Source: Carboxylicivirga linearis
GTDB lineage: Bacteria; Bacteroidota; Bacteroidia; Bacteroidales; Marinilabiliaceae
Assembly: GCF_018271995.1 (NCBI RefSeq)
Contig: NZ_JAGUCO010000001.1
Location: 1-64,000, forward strand
DNA: 64,000 nt
Reading direction: 5' to 3'
The position numbers and the translations under genes were made by a program. Position 1 is the first letter of the stretch, and every line of letters begins with the position of its first letter. Positions 8,121-18,235 of this stretch are shown piece after piece. Below the pieces are notes generated by a model. That model was not told the origin of the DNA. It did no database searches and worked only from the letters and a program-made list of their open reading frames with translations.

Positions 8121-10358
8121 TTATCCAAAAATCGAATAGGCAACTGTTAAACCAGCCATTACAACCGATACCATTGTCATTAATTTAATCAGGATATTCA
8201 ACGAAGGACCCGATGTATCTTTAAACGGATCACCTACAGTATCACCTGTAACACCGGCTTTATGAGCCTCACTGCCCTTACCACCATGATGTCCTTTTTC
8301 AATGTATTTTTTAGCATTGTCCCAGGCACCACCTGCATTATTTAGCATTACAGCCAAAGTAAAACCTGCTGTTAATCCGCCAGCCAATAAACCAACTACA
8401 CCGGCAACTCCTAAGATCAAGCCAATTAAGATTGGAACTATTATAGCCAGTAGCGAAGGAACAATCATTTCTCTTTGCGCACCTTTGGTTGAAATAGCCA
8501 CACATTTGGCATATTCAGGAGTAGCAGTTCCTTCCATTATTCCTGCAATTTCTCTAAACTGACGACGAACTTCTTCCACCATAGCTCCTGCCGCACGTCC
8601 AACAGCCTTCATGGTCATTGCACAGAAAACAAAAGCCATCATTGCACCTATAAATAAACCACCCAGTAGCATAGGGTTAAATAATGACAAGTCGTAATAC
8701 GAGACAAAGTCCTTGATATTTGCATCAGCAAAAGAGGTTAATCCTGTAGCTTCCAAAAAGGCTTGTCCTTTTTCGGGTACCTTGCCCAGCCATAGCCTTA
8801 TTTCTTCCATGTAAGCAGCCAATAGAGCCATGGCTGTTAAAGCAGCCGAACCAATGGCAAAACCTTTACCTGTTGCAGCGGTAGTATTACCTAACATATC
8901 CAGAGCGTCGGTACGTTCGCGTACTTCTTTTGGTAAGTGTGCCATCTCGGCATTACCACCTGCATTATCAGCAATAGGACCAAAGGCATCAGTTGCTAAG
9001 GTAATACCCAGCGTCGACAACATTCCAACGGCAGCAAATCCTATACCGTAGACACCTTGCGAGAAACTGGTAAATCCTCCTGCAAAACCAAATGCAGCAA
9101 TAATACCTGCAACAATGGTTACAACAGGTATCCAGGTACTGAACATACCCACAGCTATACCGTCAATAATGGTAGTGGCATGTCCTTGTACTGCTTGTCC
9201 GGCAATTCCTTGAGTGGGTTTGTATTCATCGGATGTGTAGTATTCTGTACCCTGACCAATAATTACACCTGCAGCCAATCCTGCGATTACTGAGCCAAAA
9301 ATACCCCATGTGATCCAATCAAAATAGGCCAATACTGCCAATGCGATTAATATTAGTACAGAACTTCCGCCGGTACCAATTAATAGGGCATTTAATAAGT
9401 TCTTTTGAGTAGCTGACTCCTTGGTTCTAACCATGAAAACACCCACTACAGAAAGTAAGATTCCAATGGCTGCCACTATCATTGGAGCCATTACAGCCTT
9501 CATCTGTATATCACCTGTCAGACCAGGAAGAGCTGCCCCCAGTGCTGCGGTTGCGAGTATCGAACCACAATAGGATTCATAAAGGTCGGCTCCCATACCC
9601 GCAACGTCTCCTACATTATCACCTACATTATCCGCAATAGTAGCCGGGTTGCGTGGGTCATCTTCCGGAATTCCGGCTTCCACCTTACCTACTAAATCAG
9701 CTCCTACATCTGCCGCTTTGGTGTAAATTCCTCCTCCAACACGTGCAAATAAAGCTTGCGTAGATGCTCCCATACCGAATGTTAGCATGGTAGCTGTAAT
9801 TTCAACCATTTTATGATGTTCGGTTGTACCAGCATGAACAAAGTCAAGGCCAAGAAAACTAAATCCGTTGACCAGATGATCAGGTGTAAAAACCACTTCA
9901 TTCAGAAAATAAAACCATAAAGCAATATCTAATAAGCCAAATCCTACAACCACCATTCCCATTACGGCGCCACTTCGGAATGCTACTTTTAATCCTCTGT
10001 TTAATGAGTTGGAAGCCCCGTTAGCAGCACGTGCCGAGGCATAGGTGGCAGTCTTCATACCCAGGTATCCACAAAGGCCTGAGAAGAAACCTCCTGTTAA
10101 GAAGGCTATGGGAACAAAAGGATTTTGTACACCCATATATGCCAATACTCCTAAAAGGACTACTAAAACAAGGAATACTTTGCCCACAACTTTATATTGA
10201 CTGGACAGATAAGCCATTGCACCTTCTCTCACATGTTGCGCAATCTCTTTCATTTTATCAGTACCCTCAGATTCTTTCATCATTGATTTGAAAAATATCC
10301 AGGCAAAACTCAAAGCTATCAGCGAAGAGATTGGGATTAACCAAAAAATTGAATTCAT
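8121..10358 (-). CDS. hppA: Membrane-bound ion-pumping pyrophosphatase, K+-dependent type
   Basis: A 745-residue integral membrane enzyme with about 16 membrane segments that hydrolyses pyrophosphate and pumps Na+ or H+ out of the cytoplasm. The family signature is complete: [40 protein letters not shown], and the C-terminal acidic motif [15 protein letters not shown]. In the loop [10 protein letters not shown] the position that is Lys in K+-independent enzymes is Ala. That marks the K+-dependent subfamily, most of whose bacterial members pump Na+ (family knowledge; ion specificity inferred). It is a single-gene unit with its own terminator. The candidate PPi-type PEP carboxykinase at 21944 would use the same metabolite. 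Confidence 0.97.
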   Translation of the reverse strand: MNSIFWLIPISSLIALSFAWIFFKSMMKESEGTDKMKEIAQHVREGAMAYLSSQYKVVGKVFLVLVVLLGVLAYMGVQNPFVPIAFLTGGFFSGLCGYLGMKTATYASARAANGASNSLNRGLKVAFRSGAVMGMVVVGFGLLDIALWFYFLNEVVFTPDHLVNGFSFLGLDFVHAGTTEHHKMVEITATMLTFGMGASTQALFARVGGGIYTKAADVGADLVGKVEAGIPEDDPRNPATIADNVGDNVGDVAGMGADLYESYCGSILATAALGAALPGLTGDIQMKAVMAPMIVAAIGILLSVVGVFMVRTKESATQKNLLNALLIGTGGSSVLILIALAVLAYFDWITWGIFGSVIAGLAAGVIIGQGTEYYTSDEYKPTQGIAGQAVQGHATTIIDGIAVGMFSTWIPVVTIVAGIIAAFGFAGGFTSFSQGVYGIGFAAVGMLSTLGITLATDAFGPIADNAGGNAEMAHLPKEVRERTDALDMLGNTTAATGKGFAIGSAALTAMALLAAYMEEIRLWLGKVPEKGQAFLEATGLTSFADANIKDFVSYYDLSLFNPMLLGGLFIGAMMAFVFCAMTMKAVGRAAGAMVEEVRRQFREIAGIMEGTATPEYAKCVAISTKGAQREMIVPSLLAIIVPILIGLILGVAGVVGLLAGGLTAGFTLAVMLNNAGGAWDNAKKYIEKGHHGGKGSEAHKAGVTGDTVGDPFKDTSGPSLNILIKLMTMVSVVMAGLTVAYSIFG

Positions 10359-10625
10359 AATAAAATTGGTATTTAGTTAGTAATTGATTTGACGCTAAAA
10401 AGGGGTACTAAACGACAAGTAACTATTGCGATCACCAGTTTAAAAGGGATTTTCGAACTGATGAAAACAAGTATATCTAATAAAAAAACTGAACAGTGTT
10501 GATGTTTCATAAGGATCGCTTAGTACTTAACATCTCCTATCTCCTAATCATCTGTCCCACACTACCAAGATAATAATTTTGATGAGAAAACCGAATGACA
10601 AAGCTTTATTTATTGCCTGTATAAA

Positions 10626-13600
10626 TTACCATCCGGCAAGTATATTCATACCAAACTGGCCTGATTTAAAATGGGCCTGATGAAAAGGAAAAGAATAATA
10701 TGGCTCAATAACCATAGCACCAAAAAGGTTGATGCGATATGCCAGACCACCACTAAAAATAGGTATTCTTTCATTATCTGAATTAGTGGTGAGACTTAAA
10801 ACCGGTTGACTGTGTTTATTCCAACTTACGCCACCATCTATAAAAAGTGCCAACTCGCTAAACAAAAAACCGGATGATATCATAGCAATTTCTCTGGGGC
10901 CGGTAAATGGGATACGCCACTCAATGTTAGATACTAAAAGCCTGGTGCCAATTAGTTGATTTAAACTAAGAGCATTGCCGTCATCGGTATTTGTACCATA
11001 AAATCCACCCGTGTCGTAGCCACGCACATACCAGGGCGAACCCAGAAATAGTTCAGTCATTCGATCACTGTCCGAATCAATACCATATCTTCCGTAGTGA
11101 TAAATTCTAAAGGCTAAACTATATGGTTTAATAAAGAAGTATTTTCGATAATCAATTAATAAGGTTTGCATCTTCATGTGATGCAAGTAATATTCACCCT
11201 GAATTCGTAAACGTTTCCCTTCAACAGGTGATGCCAAACCCATTTTAGCATTATCAATCACATAAGCAGCATCTAATATTGCGGTACCAAATCCTGCCGG
11301 CGCAGGAAGCTTTTCTTTGTCGGAAGCATAATATTGACTGAATGAACTCAGGTCTTTGTATTTTTCTATGCGGTAGTTATATATAGCATAAGACGCACCT
11401 AATTCAAAACGTTTTGTTTTGTTGACAGGTATAAAGGTGAATACAGATGCCTTATCTTCAAAAGTCCGTCGAAAAATATAATTCAGACTTCTGTCGGTTG
11501 TACCATCTTCATTCTCGATATAATCATAACTATAGGTTCCGTATCGGTAAGGAATGTGTGACAGGCTCAATCCTACCTTTACTCTTTTTTGCTGATTGAT
11601 ATATGCTACCTGACCTCCAAAATCATATACCTCTCCGTTTATACTTAAGGCTGTATACATCATATTCTGCCCGAGTATATCGCTAAACATAGCCTCAATA
11701 CTTCCAGCCATACCTGCACCAAATCGTCCAGCCATTACTCCACCCTGCACATTACCCAGATAATCGAGCTTGAATTTTCTTTTTATACGATCATTAAAAA
11801 AACTATCAACAGACACGGCTTGTGGCTGACGATTAAAATATAGGTTAGTCTCAATCTGCGAAGGAATGGGCGAGAAAGGGACTAATCGTGAAGCTGCCAA
11901 ATTCATTTGTCTGTCAGTAACTTCAGTCTTGTTGTGATTCATGTATGAGACATCCGTCTTAAAAATCGAAAATTCGCCCTTCCAAAGCATCGTATAATAC
12001 AACGTATTTCCGCACATAGTGAGGGCAGGAGAATATTCGGTCATGCCAATAACTCCGGTTGGGTAATTGGTTATTCGATATATTTGTTCTGATGATGTGT
12101 TAAAGAGGTACAGATTTCGTCTTCCATCATAATCCGATAGAAATAATACTTCATTATTATCACCAAAACCAATTGGATTCAGATTACGTGCTCCCTCAAA
12201 AGTGGAGAAAACCTTTTGGTTGCCTTTTAAATCGGTCTGTGCAATATTAAAAAATCCTCTTGATGAAGGAAGATGCTGTTTAGAAGGCTGATCAGTGGTA
12301 TAGAAAATAGATTGCCCATCGTCCGACCAGGATGGCTGCATGCTGGCGTAGGGGTTATTAGTAATATTCAGGAGTTCTTTCCGCTTAATATTATAGGTGT
12401 AGATATCAGACCTACCTTCTTTTAATCCACTAAAAGCAATTAAATTGCCTTTGGGTGACCAGGCCGGCCAATTGATATCATCAACCTCTTCCAATTTGAT
12501 TTCGTTCACGATCTGCTTCTTCTTAGTGTCAAATATCAAACAGGTTGATTGTCCTTTCATAAAGGCAATAAAAGCAAAATACCGGCTGTCGGGCGACCAG
12601 GTTCCTGATGTCTCGAGATAATTTAAGGCATCAATCTCATCATGACTGGTGGCTGTATATAATCGTGATTCTATTTCTCCTGTGTGCGCATCGGCCATAA
12701 AAAGGTCAATGGCGTACATATCTCGTTCTGATAAGAATACCAGGTGCTTTCCATCGGGACTGACAGCTGGGTTTAGGTTATACCTTCCGCTGTTTTTTTT
12801 CGATAATATTCTGTTGCCAACTATATTAAAGGTTGAATCAATGGATGCATTTAGTAAATGATTACGTAAGGTTTGCTCCCACAGGACAGATAGCGAATCG
12901 GTAGAAAGCATGAATATATCTCCAATAGCTTTTTCGTACCCATCGCGAGCTGTTGCTTTAAATAAACGAGGTACATATTGCTCACCATATTTATAGGCGA
13001 TAAATGCCCAAAACGAATGTCCAAAGCGATAAGGTGAATACCTGTAATCATAGGTCATCTCTTTCAGTGTGGGAAATTGATCCTGAATCAAAGCATCCCG
13101 CATCCAAAGGTTGGTTTGGCTGTTGATACTTCCAATTGATAAATATTCAGCCATACCTTCCACCATCCATAATGGAATATTACCAATGGCCATTAGACTT
13201 ATCTGGGGATCGGTTTCGAGAATATGATACTGAAAGGCATGCACTAACTCATGTCCGAGTACATGGTCTGTTTGTTGGTGACTATAAGTAACCGGTAATA
13301 CAACTCTGCGTTTCATGCCTTCGGTAACACCGCCCACACCAACATCTATTCTGCTGCTTATGGCTGTGGTTTGTTGAAAATCGGCATGATTGGAATAAAT
13401 TATTAATGGATTACGGGTAGAAAATGTATCAATCAATACCTGTTGATGATAGTAGTACCATTTTTCGGCTAGTTGACCAAGGCTTTGCACCAGTTCGGGG
13501 CTTTTAAAATAGTGGTATAGCTCGAAATGAGGTGTTTTATAAAGTTGGTAATCTAACTCTTTATAAGTCGGTTTATTCTGACCAAAATATTGTGCATAGC

Positions 13601-13652
13601 CATATATCAAAAACACAAAAAGCATTGATAATATGGTAAGCAGTCGTTTCAC
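10626..13652 (-). CDS. Secreted metallopeptidase-like / TolB-propeller / outer-membrane barrel fusion
   Basis: 1008 residues with a signal peptide (MKRLLTILSMLFVFLIYGYA). Residues ~30-230 resemble a gluzincin-type peptidase: HELVH at 134-138 and the downstream helix WMVEGMAEYL at 162-171 providing the likely third ligand. Residues ~285-580 contain TolB-like PD40 propeller blades (NPAVSPDGKHLVFLSERD, WSPDSRYFAFI, WPAWSPKGNLIAFS, QPSWSDDGQSIFYT). From ~620 to the end there are alternating strands and a TPS/BamA-type ending region (GSPWYVRGYDTGGFYG; LVSNIEWRIPF; LALFIDGGVSW), predicting an outer-membrane barrel. The substrate is unknown. It would anchor a peptidase and propeller on one face of the outer membrane. 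It is upstream of hppA in the same direction but separated by 267 bases, so probably a separate unit. Confidence 0.8.
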   Translation of the reverse strand: MKRLLTILSMLFVFLIYGYAQYFGQNKPTYKELDYQLYKTPHFELYHYFKSPELVQSLGQLAEKWYYYHQQVLIDTFSTRNPLIIYSNHADFQQTTAISSRIDVGVGGVTEGMKRRVVLPVTYSHQQTDHVLGHELVHAFQYHILETDPQISLMAIGNIPLWMVEGMAEYLSIGSINSQTNLWMRDALIQDQFPTLKEMTYDYRYSPYRFGHSFWAFIAYKYGEQYVPRLFKATARDGYEKAIGDIFMLSTDSLSVLWEQTLRNHLLNASIDSTFNIVGNRILSKKNSGRYNLNPAVSPDGKHLVFLSERDMYAIDLFMADAHTGEIESRLYTATSHDEIDALNYLETSGTWSPDSRYFAFIAFMKGQSTCLIFDTKKKQIVNEIKLEEVDDINWPAWSPKGNLIAFSGLKEGRSDIYTYNIKRKELLNITNNPYASMQPSWSDDGQSIFYTTDQPSKQHLPSSRGFFNIAQTDLKGNQKVFSTFEGARNLNPIGFGDNNEVLFLSDYDGRRNLYLFNTSSEQIYRITNYPTGVIGMTEYSPALTMCGNTLYYTMLWKGEFSIFKTDVSYMNHNKTEVTDRQMNLAASRLVPFSPIPSQIETNLYFNRQPQAVSVDSFFNDRIKRKFKLDYLGNVQGGVMAGRFGAGMAGSIEAMFSDILGQNMMYTALSINGEVYDFGGQVAYINQQKRVKVGLSLSHIPYRYGTYSYDYIENEDGTTDRSLNYIFRRTFEDKASVFTFIPVNKTKRFELGASYAIYNYRIEKYKDLSSFSQYYASDKEKLPAPAGFGTAILDAAYVIDNAKMGLASPVEGKRLRIQGEYYLHHMKMQTLLIDYRKYFFIKPYSLAFRIYHYGRYGIDSDSDRMTELFLGSPWYVRGYDTGGFYGTNTDDGNALSLNQLIGTRLLVSNIEWRIPFTGPREIAMISSGFLFSELALFIDGGVSWNKHSQPVLSLTTNSDNERIPIFSGGLAYRINLFGAMVIEPYYSFPFHQAHFKSGQFGMNILAGW

Positions 13653-13745
13653 TCAGCAGGATTTAGTCGATGACACGAAGTAATAATATACGACTATTTA
13701 GAATGAATGATACAGTATTTTATGATTTTTATCAGAAAAAAGACA

Positions 13746-13770
13746 CAAAAAAAGCGGCTTATAGCCGCTC
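13746..13770 (-). terminator. Terminator of the tig-clpP-clpX block
   Basis: AGCGGCT-TAT-AGCCGCT hairpin followed on the minus strand by seven Ts. It lies 20 bases past the clpX stop. Confidence 0.85.
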
Positions 13771-13790
13771 TTTATATTTTAAATGAACTA

Positions 13791-15005
13791 TCAACTTGCT
13801 TTTAAACGAGCAATATTGGCTTGTTCAATTTTGTTTTTGGCGTAATCAAGATCAATCACTAATTCTTTGTCTTTACCAGATGGGGCATTAAACATCGAAT
13901 CAATCATAATCGTCTCACAAATCGAACGCAATCCACGAGCTCCTAATTTATATTCAACTGCTTTATCAACAATGTAATCTAAAACTTCATCAGAGAAAAC
14001 AAGTTTGATTTTATCAATATCGAACAATTTTTCGTATTGCTTGATGATTGAATTTTTCGGCTCAGTAAGAATACGTCGTAAAATTTCGCGATTTAGTGGC
14101 TGCAAATAAGTTAATACAGGCAGACGACCAATAATCTCAGGTATTAAACCAAACGATTTTAGATCCTGCGGAGCGATGTATTGCAATAAGTTATCCTTAT
14201 CAAACTTCTCACTTGCTTTGCTGGCTGCATAACCTACTACTTTGGTGTTTAGTCGCTGACCAATTTTACGAGTGATACCGTCAAATGCACCACCACAAAC
14301 AAATAATATGTTTTTAGTGTTTACCGGAATCATTTTCTGCTCAGGATGCTTACGACCTCCTTGTGGCGGAACATTCACAACTGAACCTTCCAATAGCTTT
14401 AATAAGCCTTGCTGAACACCTTCTCCTGAAACATCACGAGTAATAGAAGGATTATCGCTTTTACGAGCAATCTTATCAATCTCGTCGATAAATACGATTC
14501 CTTTCTCTGCTGCTTCAACATTGTAATCGGCAGCTTGTAGTAATCGTGTTAAAATACTTTCAATATCCTCCCCTACATAACCTGCTTCAGTTAAAACGGT
14601 AGCATCAACGATGGTAAACGGAACATGCAACATACGGGCAATAGTACGTGCCAAAAGTGTTTTTCCGGTTCCTGTTTCACCAACTAAAATGATGTTTGAT
14701 TTTTCAATCTCCACCTCGTCGTTGGAATTTTTCTGCATCAAACGCTTATAGTGATTATATACAGCAACAGACAGGTATTTCTTGGCCTCATCCTGACCAA
14801 TGACATATTGATCAAGAAATTTTTTGATTTCAAGTGGTTTCAGAAGAGTAATTTCGTCAACATTAAACGAATTCTTCTTCTTGAATTCTTCATCCAGAAT
14901 TGAATGCGCCTGTTCGATACAATTGTCACAAATATGACCCGAAACCCCTGCAATCAGAAGGTTTGTATCTTTTCTCTCTCTACCACAAAACGAACACTTA
15001 TCCAT
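13791..15005 (-). CDS. clpX: ATP-dependent Clp protease ATP-binding subunit ClpX
   Basis: A 404-residue AAA+ unfoldase that recognises, unfolds and feeds substrates into ClpP. The N-terminal zinc-binding domain has four Cys (CSFCGRE...CDNC). Walker A is [11 protein letters not shown], Walker B is [11 protein letters not shown], the pore loop is GYVGE, and the C-terminal subdomain contains [10 protein letters not shown]. Length is normal for ClpX. It is the last gene of tig-clpP-clpX, 74 bases after clpP, and a hairpin lies in that gap. Confidence 0.98.
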   Translation of the reverse strand: MDKCSFCGRERKDTNLLIAGVSGHICDNCIEQAHSILDEEFKKKNSFNVDEITLLKPLEIKKFLDQYVIGQDEAKKYLSVAVYNHYKRLMQKNSNDEVEIEKSNIILVGETGTGKTLLARTIARMLHVPFTIVDATVLTEAGYVGEDIESILTRLLQAADYNVEAAEKGIVFIDEIDKIARKSDNPSITRDVSGEGVQQGLLKLLEGSVVNVPPQGGRKHPEQKMIPVNTKNILFVCGGAFDGITRKIGQRLNTKVVGYAASKASEKFDKDNLLQYIAPQDLKSFGLIPEIIGRLPVLTYLQPLNREILRRILTEPKNSIIKQYEKLFDIDKIKLVFSDEVLDYIVDKAVEYKLGARGLRSICETIMIDSMFNAPSGKDKELVIDLDYAKNKIEQANIARLKAS

Positions 15006-15024
15006 ACAGTTATTTTATACACGA

Positions 15025-15058
15025 ATGCAGAGTCAACCAATAAAGGCTGATTCTGCAT
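15025..15058 (-). promoter_or_regulatory. Hairpin between clpP and clpX
   Basis: On the minus strand GCAGAATCAGCC pairs with GGTTGACTCTGC (two G-U pairs). There is no T-run after it, so it looks more like an mRNA processing or stability element than a terminator. It could set the relative amounts of ClpP and ClpX (inference). Confidence 0.45.
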
Positions 15059-15079
15059 CGCTATATTTTAAGTCAATAT

Positions 15080-15763
15080 TTACTTAGGATTTCGAACTAA
15101 TACTTCATCTATCATTCCGTATTCTTTCGCTTCCTCAGCTGTCATCCAATAATCACGATCAGAATCTTTTTCAACCTTTTTATAGGTATTGCCAGAATGT
15201 TCGGCAATAATGGTATACAATTCTTTCTTCAGTTTCATGATTTCCTTTGCAGTAATTTCAATATCTGAAGCTTGTCCTTGTGCACCACCCATTGGTTGGT
15301 GAATCATTACACGTGAATGTCTTAATGCTGAACGCTTACCTTTTGTTCCTGCTGTTAAAAGTACAGCTCCCATAGAAGCTGCCATACCAGTACAAATGGT
15401 TGCTACATCAGACGAAATATATTGCATGGTATCATAAATACCCAAGCCTGCATATACCGAACCTCCCGGCGAATTAAAATAGATAGAGATATCCTTTGAA
15501 GTATCTGCTGACTCTAAATATAATAACTGTGCCTGAATAACATTGGCTACGTAATCGTCGATAGGTAGGCCCAGAAAAATAATGCGGTCCATCATCAAAC
15601 GCGAGAAAACGTCCATGCTGGCCACATTTAATTGACGTTCTTCAATAATAGTTGGTGAAATATAACTATTTGAAATTGAAGTATATTTGTCTAAAGCCAG
15701 GCTGTTAATACCTAAGTGCTTAGTAGCGTATTTTCTAAAATCTTTTGGATCAATCATCTTCAA
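15080..15763 (-). CDS. clpP: ATP-dependent Clp protease proteolytic subunit ClpP
   Basis: A 227-residue serine peptidase that forms the double-heptamer chamber used with ClpX. The catalytic Ser is in [11 protein letters not shown], the His is in [12 protein letters not shown], and the Asp lies in the following helix region. The processed core begins around IIEERQL...[15 protein letters not shown]. The ~30-residue N-terminal extension before it is longer than in E. coli and is typically variable or cleaved in the family. It lies between tig (60-base gap) and clpX. Confidence 0.97.
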   Translation of the reverse strand: MKMIDPKDFRKYATKHLGINSLALDKYTSISNSYISPTIIEERQLNVASMDVFSRLMMDRIIFLGLPIDDYVANVIQAQLLYLESADTSKDISIYFNSPGGSVYAGLGIYDTMQYISSDVATICTGMAASMGAVLLTAGTKGKRSALRHSRVMIHQPMGGAQGQASDIEITAKEIMKLKKELYTIIAEHSGNTYKKVEKDSDRDYWMTAEEAKEYGMIDEVLVRNPK

Positions 15764-15823
15764 AAATTTTTATTCTAATGCTAAATTAGTAATTAAACAG
15801 CCTGAATGTATCGATGGTTCGAA

Positions 15824-17182
15824 TTATTTTTCGAATAATTTATTGAAATCGTCTCTTGAGATTTCTTTTTCTTCCACCTTCACCGACTCTTTAATCAAGT
15901 CCATTACCTTATCATTGATGGCACCTTCAGCCATCTGACGACGTTGGTCTTCCTTCTGAATCATCTCTTTAGCGTAGTTCTCAAGATGCTCATCAGGAAC
16001 ATTGTTCAAACCGTACTGCATAAATTGGATGCGAGCCGATTTTTTAGCGTATTCAACAACGTCAGCTTCTTCCACTTTAAGGTCGCTGGCTTTAATTAAT
16101 GAGTTACGAATCAACTGCCATTTCAAATCTTCAAGGAAACGTGGCATTTCATTTTCCAAAGTCTCCTCGTTCATTTGCTCATTCTCACGGTTGGTAGCAA
16201 GTAACCATCTTTTTAAGAATGCCTCAGGGAAATCAACATCTACTTTACCCATCAATTTGTCTTTAGCATCTACTGTGAAACGGTACTCAGTTTCCATGGC
16301 TAACATATTGGCAAAGTCGCTTTTTACTCTTTCCTTGAATTCTTCTTCTGTCTTTACTTCACCCTCACCAAAAGCTTTGTCAAACAAATCCTGGTTCATT
16401 TCAGGTTGCTTGAATTCTGTAACTTCAGTAATAGTGAATTGGAAATCGCTCTTTAAATCTGCAGCAACTTCTTTTTCAACACCTAACATGTAAGTGATTT
16501 CTGATTCGTTAGGGAAAGCTTTTGTAGGATTGAAAGTGATAACATCACCTGCTTTAGCACCTAACAATTTTGCTTTTTCAGCATCATCTTTAATAACATT
16601 CAATGAGATAACAGCATCTTCTTTAGTAATACCTTCTTCTACTACCTCACCTTTGTCATTTAATTCGGCAAAATTTCCTTTTACCATTGATTTTTCAGTC
16701 ACTTCATCAACCTTTTCAGTGGTTCCGAAACGACCAGTGATTGAGTCTACCTGAGTGGCAAGCATCTCGTCGGTGATTTCAATCTTATATAAAGGTAATT
16801 TTTCACGCTTAGTTAACTTCACTTCTACCTCTGGTGCCAAAGCAACATCGAAAGCAAATTCAAAGCTTTCTGCAGTATCAAAGTCAATTACTTCTTGTGA
16901 TTCAGAAGGAAGGGGCTCGCCTAACAAATCTAACTTGTTTTCAACAATGTATCCGTGAATGCTTTCTGAAACTAACTTATTAACTTCATCAGCTAACACT
17001 GCTTTACCATACATTTTTTTAACCACTCCGGCAGGTACTTTACCCGGACGGAAACCAGGCATATTTACGCGCTTACGATAATCTTTCAAGACATCGTCCA
17101 CCTTTTTTGCATAGTCATCCTTCTCAACAGTTAGTTTAATAACTGCGTTTAATGCATCAATGTTTTCCTTTGAAATGTTCAT
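15824..17182 (-). CDS. tig: Trigger factor (ribosome-associated chaperone)
   Basis: A 452-residue chaperone that binds nascent chains at the ribosome exit. The N-terminal domain carries the ribosome-docking region as NMPGFRPGKVPAGVVKKMYG (family GFRxGKxP). Next comes a divergent PPIase/FKBP-like domain (residues ~150-250), then the long helical substrate-binding arms. Divergence of the PPIase domain is usual for Bacteroidota trigger factors. It is the first gene of the tig-clpP-clpX block, which follows the tRNA-Leu gene and its terminator. Confidence 0.95.
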   Translation of the reverse strand: MNISKENIDALNAVIKLTVEKDDYAKKVDDVLKDYRKRVNMPGFRPGKVPAGVVKKMYGKAVLADEVNKLVSESIHGYIVENKLDLLGEPLPSESQEVIDFDTAESFEFAFDVALAPEVEVKLTKREKLPLYKIEITDEMLATQVDSITGRFGTTEKVDEVTEKSMVKGNFAELNDKGEVVEEGITKEDAVISLNVIKDDAEKAKLLGAKAGDVITFNPTKAFPNESEITYMLGVEKEVAADLKSDFQFTITEVTEFKQPEMNQDLFDKAFGEGEVKTEEEFKERVKSDFANMLAMETEYRFTVDAKDKLMGKVDVDFPEAFLKRWLLATNRENEQMNEETLENEMPRFLEDLKWQLIRNSLIKASDLKVEEADVVEYAKKSARIQFMQYGLNNVPDEHLENYAKEMIQKEDQRRQMAEGAINDKVMDLIKESVKVEEKEISRDDFNKLFEK

Positions 17183-17272
17183 CTGCTTTGATTTAAAGTG
17201 AACTCACCTCTTCTATAAAAGCGAATTTGTATCCGAGGGAAAGAAATATTTATAATTACAATTTGTACTAAT

Positions 17273-17324
17273 AAAAAAAAAGACCGCCTCACTATCGATG
17301 TTACTCGATTTATGAGGCGGTTTT
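17273..17324 (-). terminator. Terminator after tRNA-Leu
   Basis: ACCGCCTC and GAGGCGGT form a perfect 8-bp outer stem, with an inner ATCGA/TCGAT pairing. On the minus strand it is followed by a long T-run. It is placed between the tRNA gene and tig, ending the tRNA transcript. Confidence 0.85.
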
Positions 17325-17327
17325 CTG

Positions 17328-17409
17328 TGCGGATGAAGGGACTCGAACCCCCACGCCTCTCGGCACTAGATCCTAAGTCTAGCGCGGCTACCAATTACGC
17401 CACATCCGC
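17328..17409 (-). tRNA. tRNA-Leu (anticodon UAG)
   Basis: An 82-base cloverleaf on the minus strand. The acceptor arm is GCGGATG/CATCCGC, the anticodon stem CTAGA/TCTAG encloses loop CTTAGGA (anticodon TAG, reads CUN), the long variable arm is TGCCGAGAGGCG, and the T arm contains GGTTCGAGTCC. The long variable arm is the class II feature expected of Leu. The discriminator base is A and the 3' CCA is not encoded. Confidence 0.97.
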
Positions 17410-17428
17410 ATTTCCGTGTTTCGCGGTG

Positions 17429-17458
17429 CAAAGATAATAGCTTTTTTTTTACCGCAAA
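17429..17458 (-). promoter_or_regulatory. Promoter of tRNA-Leu
   Basis: On the minus strand TTTG (-33 type) and TATCTTTG (-7 type, 17429-17436) are about 18 bases apart, matching the Bacteroidota sigma-A consensus. The -7 box ends 19 bases before the tRNA 5' end. Confidence 0.65.
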
Positions 17459-17476
17459 ATATTTTTTTGAAAAAAA

Positions 17477-18229
17477 TTACTGGGCGAAATCCCGGCGCTT
17501 TAATTCGAAGTCATCTCCCAGGTATAAACGCTTCACATCTTCATCCAAAGCCAACTCTTCAGCGGTACCTGCCTTTAATATCTTTCCTTCAAATAATAAA
17601 TAGGCTCTGTCACAGATGGCTAGGGTTTCGTGTACGTTGTGGTCGGTTATTAAAATACCGATGTTTTTATACTTCAGTTTGGCCACAATTTCCTGAATAT
17701 CTCGCACAGCAATAGGATCTACTCCCGCAAAAGGTTCATCCAGCAAAATAAATTTAGGATTAATAGCTAAGGCGCGGGCGATCTCTGTTCTTCGTCGTTC
17801 GCCTCCGGATAATTGAATACCTAAACTCTTTCTGATATGTGTAAGACTAAACTCTTCCAGCAATTCTTCAACTCTTTGCTTTTGGTATTCCTTGCTGAAT
17901 TTAGTCATCTCCAAAACAGACTTGATGTTGTCCTCAACACTAAGTTGACGAAAAACACTGGCTTCCTGAGCTAAATAGCCAATACCTTTTTGGGCACGAC
18001 GATATACCGGATCTTCTGTGATTTCTTCGTCATTTAAAAATATTTTACCGCTATTGGGTGTTATCAAGCCCACCGTCATGTAAAACGTAGTTGTTTTTCC
18101 AGCTCCATTGGGCCCCAATAAACCAACAATTTCACCTTGTTCTACGCCAACCGAAACACCTTTTACAACGGTTCGGCTTTTATATTTTTTAATTAGAGTG
18201 TCTGTATGTAGTCTTAATTTCTCTTCCAT
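17477..18229 (-). CDS. lptB: LPS export ABC transporter ATP-binding protein LptB
   Basis: A 250-residue cytoplasmic ATPase that powers extraction of lipopolysaccharide from the inner membrane with LptFG. Walker A is [11 protein letters not shown], the signature is [15 protein letters not shown], Walker B is [13 protein letters not shown] and the switch His is in ITDHNV. FAGVDP and [11 protein letters not shown] are characteristic of LptB rather than other ABC ATPases. It follows tatC by 6 bases and is likely co-transcribed with it. Confidence 0.95.
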   Translation of the reverse strand: MEEKLRLHTDTLIKKYKSRTVVKGVSVGVEQGEIVGLLGPNGAGKTTTFYMTVGLITPNSGKIFLNDEEITEDPVYRRAQKGIGYLAQEASVFRQLSVEDNIKSVLEMTKFSKEYQKQRVEELLEEFSLTHIRKSLGIQLSGGERRRTEIARALAINPKFILLDEPFAGVDPIAVRDIQEIVAKLKYKNIGILITDHNVHETLAICDRAYLLFEGKILKAGTAEELALDEDVKRLYLGDDFELKRRDFAQ

Positions 18230-18235
18230 GTTGCG

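Noticed and set aside
8302-9293. Several open frames antisense to hppA
   Set aside because: They are low-complexity shadows (Pro/Ala-rich) of a well-identified membrane pyrophosphatase.
16002-16493. 163-codon open frame antisense to trigger factor
   Set aside because: Mirror of the tig coding sequence; Ser/Phe-rich composition is typical of a complementary-strand shadow and tig is certain.
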